Assembly (NCBI RefSeq): GCF_000162475.2
Contig: NZ_KI391971.1
Location: 1,079,108 to 1,136,810 of the forward strand
Length of the DNA stretch: 57,703 nucleotides
Direction of reading: 5' to 3'
From: Granulicatella elegans ATCC 700633
GTDB taxonomy: Bacteria; Bacillota; Bacilli; Lactobacillales; Aerococcaceae
In this document: piece after piece, positions 7,438-18,114 of the stretch
How positions within the stretch are numbered: the first letter of the stretch is position 1
Layout of the letters: each line of letters opens with the position of its first letter
Made by a program: the position numbers and the translations under genes
Notes under the pieces: generated by a model
What the model saw: only the letters and a program-made list of their open reading frames with translations
Told to the model about the DNA's origin: nothing
Databases searched by the model: none

Positions 7438-7972
7438 CGTAGTTTTTGATTAATTTTTCAATTTCTTCTAGTGATTTTACAAAATAGATTTGATTTCTAT
7501 CTTCCTTACTTAGTAGATTTGTCGTTACCATATGATTGAAAAAAGCCTCTAAATGGTCATAATAGCCTTCCATATTGTAGAAAATACAAATTCCATTCGT
7601 TTGACCGACTCTTACCCATGAAACGGCTTCTGCAATTTCTTCTAGTGTTCCTGGTCCGCCGGGAAGTGCAATATATACTTCACTTAATTCAATCATTTTG
7701 TTTTTACGTTCTGACATCGTTTCAACAATATGAAGTCTTGTAATATCTTTTTTTGCGATTTCACGATCCACTAAAAACTGTGGCATGACACCAATAACTT
7801 CTCCAGCCGATTCTATAACTGAGGTTGCAACCACTCCCATTAAACCAGTATTTCCTCCACCGTATACAAGTGTGTGGTTATTCTTCGCTATCCAGTTCCC
7901 TAGTTCTTCTGTTCTTTCATCAAAAGTTGAATCATTACTCTGACTAGCGGCACAATAAACTGCAATATTCAT
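7427..7972 (-). CDS. TIGR00730 family Rossmann-fold protein (LOG-like)
   Basis: A 181-residue protein of the LOG family, cytokinin riboside 5'-monophosphate phosphoribohydrolases, often mis-annotated as lysine decarboxylase. The family motif PGGPGTLEE is at residues 104-112, the conserved M.ERK pair just before it at 86-90, and the Rossmann GGGNTGLMG at 38-46. In bacteria these enzymes remove ribose-5-phosphate from nucleotides such as AMP; the physiological role in cocci is not settled. AAGGAG lies upstream of the ATG at 7972. A terminator overlaps the stop codon and another separates it from the IMPase gene, so it is monocistronic. Confidence 0.9.
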   Translation of the reverse strand: MNIAVYCAASQSNDSTFDERTEELGNWIAKNNHTLVYGGGNTGLMGVVATSVIESAGEVIGVMPQFLVDREIAKKDITRLHIVETMSERKNKMIELSEVYIALPGGPGTLEEIAEAVSWVRVGQTNGICIFYNMEGYYDHLEAFFNHMVTTNLLSKEDRNQIYFVKSLEEIEKLIKNYEKR

Positions 7973-7984
7973 AAATTCTCCTTA

Positions 7985-8014
7985 TAAAAAAGAGCCGTAA
8001 AATCTTACGACTCG
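7985..8014 (-). terminator. Terminator after the IMPase gene
   Basis: GAGTCGTAA pairs with TTACGGCTC (one U:G) around a four-base loop. A run of six T follows on the minus strand. It lies 10 bases past the IMPase stop at 8022. Confidence 0.88.
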
Positions 8015-8021
8015 ATTATTA

Positions 8022-8801
8022 TTATTTAAATGCTGCAATAATTTCTTCAGCAATATCTTTTGAACAGATAACTCCTGTAGTCTTTTTGTTTGGTACTAAG
8101 AAGTCTACTTCTTTTCCGTCCACTGTACTATAGTGTAAATCTAATTCTTTTGCAATCACCATACCAGCAGCAATATCCCATGGTGCTAATAATGTTGAAA
8201 CATAAGCAACAGATTTTCCTAATACTACTTGGATATGTTCAATTGAAGAAGCTCCATAAGTACGAGTTACCATTGCTTTACGAATCATAGCTGCTTCTTT
8301 TTCATTTGCTTCTAATAACATAAATCCGTTTACGTTAATAGAGCTATCACCGATACTATGAACTTCTGGTTTAGATAAGCGACGACCATTGCAATAAGCA
8401 CCATAATCTTTAATACCATAAACAAAACGATCACGCATTACATCATAAATGTAACCTAATAAACCAACGCCATCTTTATATAAAGCGACCATAATTCCAA
8501 AATCTTCTTGACGTTTTACAAAGTTTAATGTGCCATCGATTGGATCAATTAACCATACATATCCGTCCATTGAAGTTAATTCGTCACCGAATCCTTCTTC
8601 ACCCATAATTTTATGTGTTGGGAATTGTTCACGAATTTTTGAAATCAAAAATTGCTCGATTTCTTTATCAACATTCGTTACTAAGTCATTACGACTAGTT
8701 TTTGTATCCACTGTAATTGATTCACCAAAGCTATGACGAATTTTATTTCCAGCCTCCATAATCCAATCATTGACTAATAAATGTGTTGCAAATAAATCCA
8801 T
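8022..8801 (-). CDS. Inositol monophosphatase family protein
   Basis: A 259-residue metal-dependent phosphatase of the IMPase/SuhB superfamily. The three metal-site motifs are intact: GEEGFGDE (Glu68), IDPIDGTLNFV (Asp86 and Asp89) and the C-terminal WDIAAG. In Firmicutes such proteins hydrolyse inositol phosphate, NADP, fructose bisphosphate or pAp; the choice cannot be made from sequence. Of two close ATGs I use 8801, where AAAGGA has an eight-base spacing. It follows the UPF0223 gene by 14 bases, the same pairing (yktA-like plus IMPase) seen in many Firmicutes. Confidence 0.93.
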   Translation of the reverse strand: MDLFATHLLVNDWIMEAGNKIRHSFGESITVDTKTSRNDLVTNVDKEIEQFLISKIREQFPTHKIMGEEGFGDELTSMDGYVWLIDPIDGTLNFVKRQEDFGIMVALYKDGVGLLGYIYDVMRDRFVYGIKDYGAYCNGRRLSKPEVHSIGDSSINVNGFMLLEANEKEAAMIRKAMVTRTYGASSIEHIQVVLGKSVAYVSTLLAPWDIAAGMVIAKELDLHYSTVDGKEVDFLVPNKKTTGVICSKDIAEEIIAAFK

Positions 8802-8815
8802 AACTAACATCCTTT

Positions 8816-9088
8816 CTACTGTTCCATTTTAATTCTTTTTGAAGCATTTTTACTCATTTGAACGACACGGTATAAACTATATCCAGAAACCGATTCAAAT
8901 TCTTTACCTAGTCTTTTTTCTTCACCAATACTTTTTACAATCGTTCTGAAATCTTTATATCGTTTGATAAATAATTCTGTTTCAATTCCACGTTCATAAG
9001 CATCTTCTACAGCATTCCATAATGCAATAACTGTTGACATTTCTTGGTGAGTCCAATCCAAGTCTAATGGATAACTATAATTTGCCAA
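8816..9088 (-). CDS. UPF0223 family protein (YktA-like)
   Basis: A 90-residue soluble helical protein recognised as UPF0223 from SYPLDLDWTHQEMSTVIALWNAVEDAYE (residues 4-31) and the C-terminal SGYSLYRVVQ. The family has no known biochemical function but is conserved next to an inositol monophosphatase gene across Bacilli, as here. The ATG at 9088 is preceded by GAGGGA. Together with the IMPase it forms a two-gene operon ending at the terminator at 7985-8014. Confidence 0.88.
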   Translation of the reverse strand: MANYSYPLDLDWTHQEMSTVIALWNAVEDAYERGIETELFIKRYKDFRTIVKSIGEEKRLGKEFESVSGYSLYRVVQMSKNASKRIKMEQ

Positions 9089-9141
9089 ATAAGTCCCTCC
9101 TCAAAAAAGTACACTACTTAGTATACACCTTTTTTAATAAA

Positions 9142-9160
9142 ATAAAAAGGCTTATCCTTT
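9142..9160 (-). terminator. Weak candidate terminator of the MATE gene
   Basis: AAAGG and CCTTT form only a five-base-pair stem, followed by TTTATTTTATT on the minus strand, just past the stop codon at 9167. It is the only terminator-like signal in the gap. Confidence 0.4.
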
Positions 9161-9166
9161 CCTCTC

Positions 9167-10546
9167 CTAATCTAGAGAAATACGAATATTTTTCCATTTT
9201 CCAGATCTAAATCTAAATAGAATAATGAGCCAACGAATAAATTGATCAATAAATACTGCATACCATGCTCCTGCTAAACCTAAGCCAATAATGTTTACAA
9301 AAACATATCCTAAACTAACACGGATAACAATTGAACCTACAAAAATGGCAATCAATGGCCATACCGTATCTCCAGCCCCTCTTAATGCACCAGAAGTAAT
9401 TAATTGATGACTTTGGAACGGTTGAACAAATGCTACAATTGTTAGAGCAATCATTGTGTTTTGAATAATTTCAGGTTCTGTAGAATAAAATTCTGCCAAA
9501 GTTTGCGACCCGAAAAAGATAAATAATGACATTCCGATTGCAATGACAAAACCAATTCGTTGACACATTCTAGTATACATTCTCGCCAATTGCTCATTTT
9601 TTGCTCCAAGAGATTGTCCCATCAAAGTTGATGCTGTAATTCCAAAAGCTTGTGCAGGTGAATACGTTAGATTTAAAATATTTAACGAAATTTGATGAGC
9701 CGCATATACATTAGTTCCTAGTCCCGAAACGATATTTAAAAATGAAATAATCCCAACTCTTAATGCCAATTGTTCCAAAGCAGTCGGTAATCCAATTCGA
9801 ATTAAATCTTTCATCATTTCAAGACGAAATTCAAATTTTTCCTTAAAATCTAAATATAAAACACTCTTTTTAGATAACACATACCGTAAGTTTAACGACA
9901 TGGCAATCACATTACTTAATGCTGTCGAAATAGCTGCTCCAGTTACTCCAAGAACTGGGAAACCAAATAAACCATAAATTAACACAGCATTTCCAAGTAC
10001 ATTTAAACTATTCGCAATTAAATTATTACGCATCGGAATTTTTGTTTCACCAATTCCACGTAAAGCTGCTGTCATCGTAAATGAAAATGATTGGAAAATA
10101 AATCCTAGCATAATGACACGAAAATAAGCTGACCCTACTTCAATAACAGATACATCTGCCCCTAAAAAAGATAATACATAGGGTGCTAGTAAAATCATCA
10201 ACACTGAAATAGGAAGTACAAATCCCAGCATTGCCAGCAACATCACGTGTTTTAAAACTAAGCTAATATTTTTATATTTTTTTGCTCCATAATAACGAGC
10301 AATGATGGCTGTTCCACCTACATTCAATGCTTGAACAAAACTTAATCCTAAAAATACGGGTTGGTTCGTCATCCCAACAGCAGAAACTGCTTGAGCTGCA
10401 TGTTCTGAAATACGACCTACCATCATCATATCGATCATTCCGAATAAAGAGCCTAATAACACTTCAATAAAAACAGGCCATACAATATGAAAAATATTCA
10501 TTCTTAATTGTGTTTTATTAAACTTCTGATTTCCCCCTTCTTCCAT
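9167..10546 (-). CDS. MATE family efflux transporter
   Basis: A 459-residue, 12-helix membrane protein of the multidrug and toxic compound extrusion family (NorM/DinF-like). Recognisable segments are IFHIVWPVFIEVLLGSLFGMIDMMMVGRI near the N-terminus and the repeated ALRGIGETKIPMRNN / ALRGAGDTVWPL loops, one in each half, as expected from the internal duplication of the family. Such proteins export cationic drugs by sodium or proton exchange. A TTG reading from 10567 exists, but AAGGAGA lies seven bases upstream of the ATG at 10546. Transcribed alone; substrate unknown. Confidence 0.9.
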   Translation of the reverse strand: MEEGGNQKFNKTQLRMNIFHIVWPVFIEVLLGSLFGMIDMMMVGRISEHAAQAVSAVGMTNQPVFLGLSFVQALNVGGTAIIARYYGAKKYKNISLVLKHVMLLAMLGFVLPISVLMILLAPYVLSFLGADVSVIEVGSAYFRVIMLGFIFQSFSFTMTAALRGIGETKIPMRNNLIANSLNVLGNAVLIYGLFGFPVLGVTGAAISTALSNVIAMSLNLRYVLSKKSVLYLDFKEKFEFRLEMMKDLIRIGLPTALEQLALRVGIISFLNIVSGLGTNVYAAHQISLNILNLTYSPAQAFGITASTLMGQSLGAKNEQLARMYTRMCQRIGFVIAIGMSLFIFFGSQTLAEFYSTEPEIIQNTMIALTIVAFVQPFQSHQLITSGALRGAGDTVWPLIAIFVGSIVIRVSLGYVFVNIIGLGLAGAWYAVFIDQFIRWLIILFRFRSGKWKNIRISLD

Positions 10547-10631
10547 GCCATCTCTCCTTCTTTTCAAAATTACACTCTATTCTATACCCATTAGAGATGA
10601 TGTGCAACTCAAAATATTTTCGAAATACAAA

Positions 10632-10655
10632 AAAGACCGAGTAAACTCGGTCTTT
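10632..10655 (-). terminator. Terminator of the pdhABCD operon
   Basis: AAAGACCGAG and CTCGGTCTTT form a perfect ten-base-pair stem with a four-base loop, followed by T-residues on the minus strand, 12 bases past the pdhD stop. Confidence 0.92.
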
Positions 10656-10667
10656 CAATAAATTTTA

Positions 10668-12074
10668 TTAAATATGAATTGGCATTCCTAATGCTAATTC
10701 AGCTGTATCCATAATTACTTCTGCTAATGATGGATGTGAGTGAATTGTTAATGCGATATCTTCTGCATTCATACCTGCCTCAACCGCTAAACCTAATTCT
10801 GCGATTAAGTCACTTGCATTTACCCCTGCTACTTGAGCACCAACGATTACATTATCGTCTTTTGTAGTAATTAAACGAACGAAACCTTCAGTTGCATTTA
10901 ATGAAATTGCACGTCCATTTCCACCTAGAGGGAATTTAGATGCTTTCACTTTTAATCCTGCATCTTTCGCTTGTTGTTGAGTATAACCAACAGAAGCTAA
11001 TTCTGGATCTGTAAACGCAACAGCTGGCATTGCACGATAGTCAACAGCAACTGGTTTACCTGAGATTGCTTCAGCAGCAATTTTACCTTCGTAACTTGCT
11101 TTATGTGCTAATGCTGCACCAGGAACAATATCTCCAATTGCGAAAATATTTTTAATATTTGTACGGCCTTGGTTGTCTACTTTTACTAAACCACGTTCAG
11201 TCATTTCAACACCTACAACGTCTAATCCTAATTCATCAGTGTTTGGACGGCGTCCTACAGCAACCATTACATAATCAGCAAGAATTGATTCTTCTTTTCC
11301 TTCAACTTCAAATTTAACGGTTACGCTATCTCCATTATCAACAGCTTCTTTAGCCATTGCAGAAGTAATAACTTTAACACCTTTTTTAGCGAAATCATCT
11401 TCTACTAATTTCACCATATCTTTATCGAACATTGATAGAATGCTTGGAGCACCTTCTAAAATTGTTACTTCAGAACCTAAGTTAGCATAAGCTCCACCTA
11501 ATTCTGAACCAATTACTCCACCACCGATAACAACTAGTTTCTTAGGAACATCTTTTAATCCTAAACCACCAGTTGAATCGATAACACGTCCACCAAATTT
11601 GAAACCTTTGATTTCAATTGGACGGCTACCAGTTGCAATAATTGCATGGTTGAATGAATATGTTTGAGCAGAATCTTCTGTCACAACACGTAATGTATGG
11701 TCATCAACTAAGAATGCTTCCCCACGGATGATTTCTACTTTATTTTTCTTTAATAAGTATTCAATACCAGAAGTTAATTTTTTAACAACTTGGTTATCTT
11801 TCCATTCTTGAGTTTTCGCAAAATCTAATACTACTTCTTTTGCAGTTACTCCGAAAACTTCAGAATGTTGAGCTTCTTGATAATGATGTCCTGCAGAAAT
11901 TAATGCTTTAGATGGAATACATCCAACGTTTAAACACACACCACCAATATATTCTTTTTCAATAATCGCAACTTTTTGTCCTTCTTGAGCTGCACGAATT
12001 GCAGCAACATACCCACCAGGGCCGGCACCAATTACGACTGTATCTAGTTCAATAGCGAAATCGCCTACTACCAT
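10668..12074 (-). CDS. pdhD: Dihydrolipoyl dehydrogenase, E3 of pyruvate dehydrogenase
   Basis: The 468-residue FAD enzyme reoxidises dihydrolipoyl groups on E2 and reduces NAD+. The FAD motif [17 protein letters not shown] is at residues 14-30 and the redox disulphide [12 protein letters not shown] has Cys47 and Cys52. The NAD-binding [12 protein letters not shown] lies mid-protein, and the catalytic pair of the partner subunit is in HSHPSLAEV (His447, Glu452). AGAGGTG lies six bases before the ATG at 12074; a GTG three codons earlier overlaps that site. Last gene of the PDH operon; a strong stem-loop separates it from pdhC and a terminator follows. Confidence 0.97.
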   Translation of the reverse strand: MVVGDFAIELDTVVIGAGPGGYVAAIRAAQEGQKVAIIEKEYIGGVCLNVGCIPSKALISAGHHYQEAQHSEVFGVTAKEVVLDFAKTQEWKDNQVVKKLTSGIEYLLKKNKVEIIRGEAFLVDDHTLRVVTEDSAQTYSFNHAIIATGSRPIEIKGFKFGGRVIDSTGGLGLKDVPKKLVVIGGGVIGSELGGAYANLGSEVTILEGAPSILSMFDKDMVKLVEDDFAKKGVKVITSAMAKEAVDNGDSVTVKFEVEGKEESILADYVMVAVGRRPNTDELGLDVVGVEMTERGLVKVDNQGRTNIKNIFAIGDIVPGAALAHKASYEGKIAAEAISGKPVAVDYRAMPAVAFTDPELASVGYTQQQAKDAGLKVKASKFPLGGNGRAISLNATEGFVRLITTKDDNVIVGAQVAGVNASDLIAELGLAVEAGMNAEDIALTIHSHPSLAEVIMDTAELALGMPIHI

Positions 12075-12106
12075 CTTTTTCACCTCTTAAAAGTTTTCAA
12101 TAGTGA

Positions 12107-12136
12107 TACGACGTATACCAAACGGTTTACGTCGTA
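12107..12136 (-). other. Intercistronic stem-loop between pdhC and pdhD
   Basis: TACGACGTA and TACGTCGTA are perfectly complementary; AACC/GGT inside extend the helix around a GTTT loop. No T-run follows on the minus strand, so this is more likely an RNA processing or stability element than a terminator. Confidence 0.7.
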
Positions 12137-12150
12137 CTACTAATTTATAA

Positions 12151-13767
12151 TTAAGCTTCCATTAATAATAATTCTGGATCAGCTAATAAACGTTTTAATT
12201 CATTCATTGCTTTTTGAGCAGTAGCTCCGTCCACGATACGGTGGTCGAAACTTAATGATAATTTCATGTTACGTCCGATTACGATTTCATCGTTTTCGTT
12301 AATAACTGGTTCACGAACGATTGTACCTACACCTAAGATAGCTACTTCAGGGTAGTTAATAACTGGAGTGAACCAGCCACCACCTACTGAACCAATATTT
12401 GAAATTGTAATTGTTCCATGTCCCATATCAGCTGCAGTTAATTTACCTTCGTGAGCTTTAGCTGCTAATGCATTAATTTCATCAGCAATTCCAAACATGC
12501 TCTTAGTATTTGCATCTTTAATATTTGGAACGAATAATCCTAAATCTGTATCAGTTGCAATACCGATATTGATGTAGTTTTTGTACACGATTTCTTGTGT
12601 TGCATCATCAATTGAAGCATTTAATACAGGATATTTCTTCATTGCTACTGCTAATGCTTTAACAACATATGGTAAGAATGTTAATTTAGTACCTTGTGCC
12701 GCAGCAACATCTTTGAATTTCTTACGGTGATCCCATAATTTAGAAACTTCAACTTGATCATGTAATGTTACGTGAGGAGCTGTATGTTTGCTATTAACCA
12801 TTGCTTTAGAAATTGCTTTACGCATTGGAGTTAATTTCACGCGTTCTTCACGTTCTGCTGAACCTACAAATGGTTTAGCTGGTTCTGGTTTGGCTGCTGG
12901 CGCTGCTGGAGCCGCTGGTGCTGATGCAGGTACTGCCGCTGGTGCTGCTGGTGCTGCTTCTACTGCAGGAGCTGCAACTGTTGCACCACCGAAGTTATCG
13001 ATATCTTCACGAGTTACACGTCCGCCTTTACCAGTTGGAACAACTGCTGTAATATCAACACCTTTTTCACGAGCGTATTGACGTACTGAAGGCATTGCTA
13101 ATACTAATTTACCAGGATTGCTTGCTGCTGGAACTCCTGTTGGTTGTGCTGGAGCCGCTACTGGTGCTGGACTAGCTGCTGGAGCCGCTGGTGCTGATGG
13201 CGCTGCAACTGGTGCAACTCCTTCTGCTGCGATTTCAACAATAACATCTCCTACACGAGCTACTGTTCCTTCAGATACTAAAACTGCAGTAATTGTTCCA
13301 CTTACTGGAGATGGAATTTCTTCTACAGATTTGTCATTTTGTACTTCAAATAAAATGTCATCTTCTGCGATTGTGTCGCCTACTTTAACATCAATTTTTA
13401 CGATTTCACCTTCTGCAATTCCTTCACCAATATCTGGTAATTTGAATTGGAATACACCTGCTGCTGGAGCCGCTGGTGCACTTGCTGTTGGAGCAGCTGA
13501 TGCAGCTGGAGCTGCTTCTGCTGGACCAGAACCATCATCGATAACTACGATAATGTCTCCAACACGAGCTACTGTTCCTTCTTGAACTTTAACTTCTAAT
13601 ACTTTACCACTTACTGGAGATGGAATTTCCTCTACAGATTTGTCGTTTTGTACTTCGAATAAAATATCATCTTCTTGGATTGTGTCACCGACTTTAATGT
13701 CGATTTTTACGATTTCGCCTTCTGCGATACCTTCACCGATATCAGGCATTTTAAATTGGAAAGCCAT
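12151..13767 (-). CDS. pdhC: Pyruvate dehydrogenase E2, dihydrolipoamide acetyltransferase
   Basis: The 538-residue core subunit transfers acetyl groups from lipoyl-lysine to CoA. There are two lipoyl domains (residues about 2-78 and 106-180), each with the lipoylation site QNDKSVEE (Lys43 and Lys146), joined by Ala/Pro/Ser-rich swinging linkers. The E3/E1-binding domain follows ([15 protein letters not shown]...[12 protein letters not shown]). The C-terminal catalytic domain has the active-site HRIVDG at 509-514. The two lipoyl domains are nearly identical in sequence, pointing to a recent internal duplication. It lies between pdhB and pdhD, with a stem-loop in each gap. Confidence 0.97.
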   Translation of the reverse strand: MAFQFKMPDIGEGIAEGEIVKIDIKVGDTIQEDDILFEVQNDKSVEEIPSPVSGKVLEVKVQEGTVARVGDIIVVIDDGSGPAEAAPAASAAPTASAPAAPAAGVFQFKLPDIGEGIAEGEIVKIDVKVGDTIAEDDILFEVQNDKSVEEIPSPVSGTITAVLVSEGTVARVGDVIVEIAAEGVAPVAAPSAPAAPAASPAPVAAPAQPTGVPAASNPGKLVLAMPSVRQYAREKGVDITAVVPTGKGGRVTREDIDNFGGATVAAPAVEAAPAAPAAVPASAPAAPAAPAAKPEPAKPFVGSAEREERVKLTPMRKAISKAMVNSKHTAPHVTLHDQVEVSKLWDHRKKFKDVAAAQGTKLTFLPYVVKALAVAMKKYPVLNASIDDATQEIVYKNYINIGIATDTDLGLFVPNIKDANTKSMFGIADEINALAAKAHEGKLTAADMGHGTITISNIGSVGGGWFTPVINYPEVAILGVGTIVREPVINENDEIVIGRNMKLSLSFDHRIVDGATAQKAMNELKRLLADPELLLMEA

Positions 13768-13803
13768 GCTTGTACATCCCTTCTTAATTTTTACTTAAAT
13801 ATT

Positions 13804-13844
13804 CTAAAGAGCAAATCACCTTTGAAGGGCTTTTTGCTCTTTAG
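13804..13844 (-). other. Intercistronic stem-loop between pdhB and pdhC
   Basis: CTAAAGAGCAAA and TTTGCTCTTTAG form a perfect 12-base-pair stem with a 17-base loop in the 93-base gap between pdhB and pdhC. The downstream flank on the minus strand (AATATTTAAG) is only weakly U-rich. It may protect the 3' end of a processed pdhAB message or act as a partial terminator. Confidence 0.75.
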
Positions 13845-13860
13845 TGAATGGTTTTACGAA

Positions 13861-14838
13861 TTAAAAATTATAAGTTTCGCGAACTTTTGCTTCAATATCA
13901 CTTGCATTTGGTAACCAGTCATTTTCTGCTTGACCAAATGGGAAAATTGTATCTGGTGCTGCAACACGTCCAATTGGTGCTTGTAAGTGTAAAATTGCAC
14001 GTTCTGAAATTTCAGACATTACCATTGCGCCGATACCTGCTTGACGTTGAGCTTCTTGTACAACTACTACACGTCCAGTTTTTTGAACTGAAGCTAAAAT
14101 TGTATCTAAGTCTAATGGAGAAACTGTACGTAAGTCGATAACTTCTACAGAAATGCCTTCTTTTTCTAAGTTTTCAGCTGCTTTAACTGATTCACGAACC
14201 ATAGCTCCGTAAGTAATAATTGAAACATCTGTACCTTCACGAGTTACAGCTGCTTTTCCTAGAGGAACTGTATAGCTTTCTTCTGGAACTTCTTCACGGA
14301 ATGAACGGTATAATTTCATATGTTCTAAGTAAACAACTGGATCGTTGTCACGAATCGCTGAAATTAATAAACCTTTTGCATCATATGGGTTTGAAGGAAT
14401 AACGACTTTCAAACCTGGTGATTGTGCTACTAAACCTTCTAAGTTATCTGAGTGTAATTCTGGTGTGTGAACCCCACCACCAAATGGTGAACGGAATACG
14501 ATAGGCATTTGACGAGTTCCACCCATACGGTAACGGTAACGAGCTGCTTGAGCAACAACACTATCCATTACTTCAAATACGAATCCAAAGAATTGGATTT
14601 CTGGAACTGGACGGTAACCTTCTAATGCTAAACCGATAGCTAAACCACCAATACCTGATTCTGCTAAAGGAGTATTAAATACACGGTCTTCTCCAAATTC
14701 ATCTTGAAGTCCTTGAGTTGCACGGAAAACTCCTCCGTTTTTACCAACGTCTTCACCGAAAATTAGGACATTTTCATCACGTTTTAATTCTAAAGCCAAT
14801 GCATCCGTAATGGCTTGAATCATTGTCATTTGTGCCAT
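13861..14838 (-). CDS. pdhB: Pyruvate dehydrogenase E1 component, beta subunit
   Basis: The 325-residue beta subunit forms the E1 alpha2-beta2 tetramer that decarboxylates pyruvate with thiamine diphosphate. Family hallmarks are [27 protein letters not shown] at the N-terminus, [28 protein letters not shown] (about residues 55-82) and the C-terminal [16 protein letters not shown]. Length is normal. It starts two bases after the pdhA stop codon, with AAGGAG upstream, inside the same operon. Confidence 0.97.
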   Translation of the reverse strand: MAQMTMIQAITDALALELKRDENVLIFGEDVGKNGGVFRATQGLQDEFGEDRVFNTPLAESGIGGLAIGLALEGYRPVPEIQFFGFVFEVMDSVVAQAARYRYRMGGTRQMPIVFRSPFGGGVHTPELHSDNLEGLVAQSPGLKVVIPSNPYDAKGLLISAIRDNDPVVYLEHMKLYRSFREEVPEESYTVPLGKAAVTREGTDVSIITYGAMVRESVKAAENLEKEGISVEVIDLRTVSPLDLDTILASVQKTGRVVVVQEAQRQAGIGAMVMSEISERAILHLQAPIGRVAAPDTIFPFGQAENDWLPNASDIEAKVRETYNF

Positions 14839-14840
14839 AA

Positions 14841-15968
<1,128 letters not shown>

Positions 15969-16045
15969 TTAAGAAATTGTGCTTCATAACAAAAATGAAG
16001 AAACAGAATTTTATTTCTGTATCATTTCTATTATTTTCATATATT

Positions 16046-16074
16046 AATTTACCATGCTTTTTTTACTTATGCAA
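16046..16074 (-). promoter_or_regulatory. Promoter of pdhABCD and the surrounding 314-base gap
   Basis: On the minus strand TTGCAT (16069-16074), 17 bases, then TGG-TAAATT with an extended -10 (16046-16051). The untranslated leader of about 90 bases contains two small hairpins, ACAGAA/TTCTGT and CTTCAT/ATGAAG (between 15970 and 16030). The rest of the gap up to dinB (16080-16261) is very AT-rich; I see no gene there and no convincing dinB terminator. Confidence 0.65.
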
Positions 16075-16261
16075 GTAATTAAGTTCGAGTTTTAATTTTT
16101 ATTTTTTGTGAATAGCATTACAATTTTTTCATTATAAACAATACATTTATTTATAAAATTTTGTGCAATATTTTTATCATTTTTCACTTGTAATGAAAAC
16201 AAATGAAAAATTTAGTTCAGTTTCTGTGTTATACACTGTTCTAAAAACTGTACTAATATTT

Positions 16262-17320
16262 TTAAAACAGTTTCACTTGTTCAAATAAATGATCCGTCTG
16301 TTCAAACTGAGAAACTGTTAATCCAATTAAGCGTACCGATTCATTATTATACTGCTCCATCAATAAGTGATAGGCTTCTATCTCTAATTTTTCTTTACTC
16401 TGGACATAGGTTTCTAATGTCTTACTTCTTGTTTTAGTTTCAAAATCGCTTTGTTTTAATTTTATCGTTATTGTTTTAGCTGCCAATTTATTTTTCTTTA
16501 ACCATTTTGATATTTGTTCTGAGAATTGCTCTATATATTTCTGTAGTACATCTTCATCTGTTGTATCTTCTAATAAAGTTTCTTCTTTACCGTATGATTT
16601 TCTTTCACGATACAATGTTAATTGATCATTAGATTGTCCTCTTACTTGTCGATACAGAGCTTCTCCTTGTTTTCCAAAATATTTGATTAAATACTCTTTT
16701 GAACAATTTAAAATATCTTCCCCAATTAATAATTTTTTCTGATGTAATTTTTTTGTAGTTGCTTGACCTACACCAAAAAATTTCTCAACAGGCAAAGTTT
16801 TAATAAATTCTGGAAATGATTCTTGATCAATAACGGTAATTCCAGCTGGCTTTCGTTGGCCGGAAGCTATTTTAGCTAAAAATTTATTAAATGATACTCC
16901 AACTGAGCAAGTTAATCCTACTTCTTTATAGATAGCTTCTTGTATTTCTCTAGCAATTATTGTTGCAGAAGTTTGATTTTTTGAATTCTCCGTAACATCT
17001 AAATACGCTTCATCAATCGACATCGGTTCAACTAAAGGAGTGTATCTATGAAATATTTCTCTAATTTGTAAACTTAATTGTCGATATCGTTCAAAATTCG
17101 GAGGAACAATAATGGCTTTTGGACATAATCGTATGGCCTTACTCGTTGGCATTGCGGATCGTACTCCAAATGCTCTTGCTTCATAAGAACAAGTTGCCAC
17201 CACTCCACGTTGATTTACTTTTCCGCCAACAATAATCGGTTTTCCTCTTAAATGAGGATGGTCCATTTGTTCAACAGATGCAAAAAAAGCATCCATATCA
17301 ATATGTAATATTTTGCGCAT
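16262..17320 (-). CDS. dinB: DNA polymerase IV (Y family)
   Basis: A 352-residue translesion polymerase. Catalytic carboxylates are in HIDMDAFFASVEQ (Asp8) and SIDEAYLD (Asp103, Glu104). The thumb helix-hairpin-helix region (LPVEKFFGVGQATTKKLHQ) and the little-finger domain follow, and the protein ends with a beta-clamp-like hydrophobic tail (DHLFEQVKLF). It is slightly short but complete. GGGGG lies six bases before the ATG at 17320. It stands alone after a terminator; no LexA/DinR-type operator was identified in the short upstream gap. Confidence 0.96.
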   Translation of the reverse strand: MRKILHIDMDAFFASVEQMDHPHLRGKPIIVGGKVNQRGVVATCSYEARAFGVRSAMPTSKAIRLCPKAIIVPPNFERYRQLSLQIREIFHRYTPLVEPMSIDEAYLDVTENSKNQTSATIIAREIQEAIYKEVGLTCSVGVSFNKFLAKIASGQRKPAGITVIDQESFPEFIKTLPVEKFFGVGQATTKKLHQKKLLIGEDILNCSKEYLIKYFGKQGEALYRQVRGQSNDQLTLYRERKSYGKEETLLEDTTDEDVLQKYIEQFSEQISKWLKKNKLAAKTITIKLKQSDFETKTRSKTLETYVQSKEKLEIEAYHLLMEQYNNESVRLIGLTVSQFEQTDHLFEQVKLF

Positions 17321-17358
17321 TCGCTTCCCCCTTCCTTTTGTATTTTTAAACTATTCAA

Positions 17359-17387
17359 AAAGTGGCAGAACAATTGCTCTACCACTT
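17359..17387 (-). terminator. Terminator of the B3/B4-domain gene
   Basis: AAAGTGGTAGA pairs with TCTGCCACTTT (one U:G) around a seven-base loop and is followed by TTTG on the minus strand, a few bases past the stop at 17393. Confidence 0.82.
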
Positions 17388-17392
17388 TCCTA

Positions 17393-18103
17393 TTATAATT
17401 CAACTTCGCTATTTTCAGGCGTTACAATAAAACTTACTCCTGTTACATTGAAGTATTCTTCGCAACGTTTTTTTAGTGCTTCCATTGCAATTGTTGCTCT
17501 TTCAGCTTGATCTTTTGTCACAGATTCCATTATAAGAACTGCATTAGTTGTTTCTTCTTGTAACATCGTTCTCTTCGCTTCTCTCCAGTTCAAGCAACGA
17601 CATACAGCTCCATCATTATCGAAGTGGCAAATTTCGCCTTCTAATGCTGGGGCATCTTCATCAGCTCCTAATGGGAAGAAACTTTCTCCACCTTTTGCTT
17701 TACCTAAGCGTAAATCTCCTTGAATTTTATCTAAATCTTCTCCCCCTAATGGAACAGCATATTCAATAGAAATACTATTATAAATATCTACTAATGGAGT
17801 AATCAAACGGAATGTATGTCCTTGAGAAACACGTTTTAATAATGCTTCAATAGAAGAACGAGCTCCTTTTTTTGTTTTGAACTTAGAATAGGCTTGTCTC
17901 CATTGTTGGATAACAAGATTATCGCTAAACACTTCTTCTGTAAAATGAACTTGGGCTTTTTGACAAGCTTCTTGTAAAATCCCTTCAAAATAAGGATCTT
18001 CTGTTTCATCTACAAAATTATTAATGCCTTTTAATACTAATACATTCACTTGACCTTCTGGAAATAGTTCCCAAAATTCTGGTTCTACGATAAATTTTGC
18101 CAT
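17393..18103 (-). CDS. B3/B4 tRNA-binding-domain protein (PheT editing-domain-like)
   Basis: A 236-residue stand-alone version of the B3/B4 domain of phenylalanyl-tRNA synthetase beta. The family is recognised by WRQAYSKFKTKKGARSSIEALLKRV (about residues 66-90), NSISIEYAVPLGGEDLDKI (about 108-126) and the NWREAKRTMLQEETTNAV stretch. In PheT this domain hydrolyses mischarged Tyr-tRNA(Phe), so a free-standing form may act as a trans-editing factor, but this is not established. AGGAG lies eight bases upstream of the ATG. It follows the DUF2130 gene by 11 bases and they are probably co-transcribed. Confidence 0.85.
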   Translation of the reverse strand: MAKFIVEPEFWELFPEGQVNVLVLKGINNFVDETEDPYFEGILQEACQKAQVHFTEEVFSDNLVIQQWRQAYSKFKTKKGARSSIEALLKRVSQGHTFRLITPLVDIYNSISIEYAVPLGGEDLDKIQGDLRLGKAKGGESFFPLGADEDAPALEGEICHFDNDGAVCRCLNWREAKRTMLQEETTNAVLIMESVTKDQAERATIAMEALKKRCEEYFNVTGVSFIVTPENSEVEL

Positions 18104-18114
18104 TTTTCATTCTC

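Noticed and set aside
12788-13585. Long Ala/Gly/Thr-rich open frames antisense to pdhC
   Set aside because: Shadows of the Ala/Pro-rich linkers of E2; composition mirrors the coding strand and no ribosome sites precede them.
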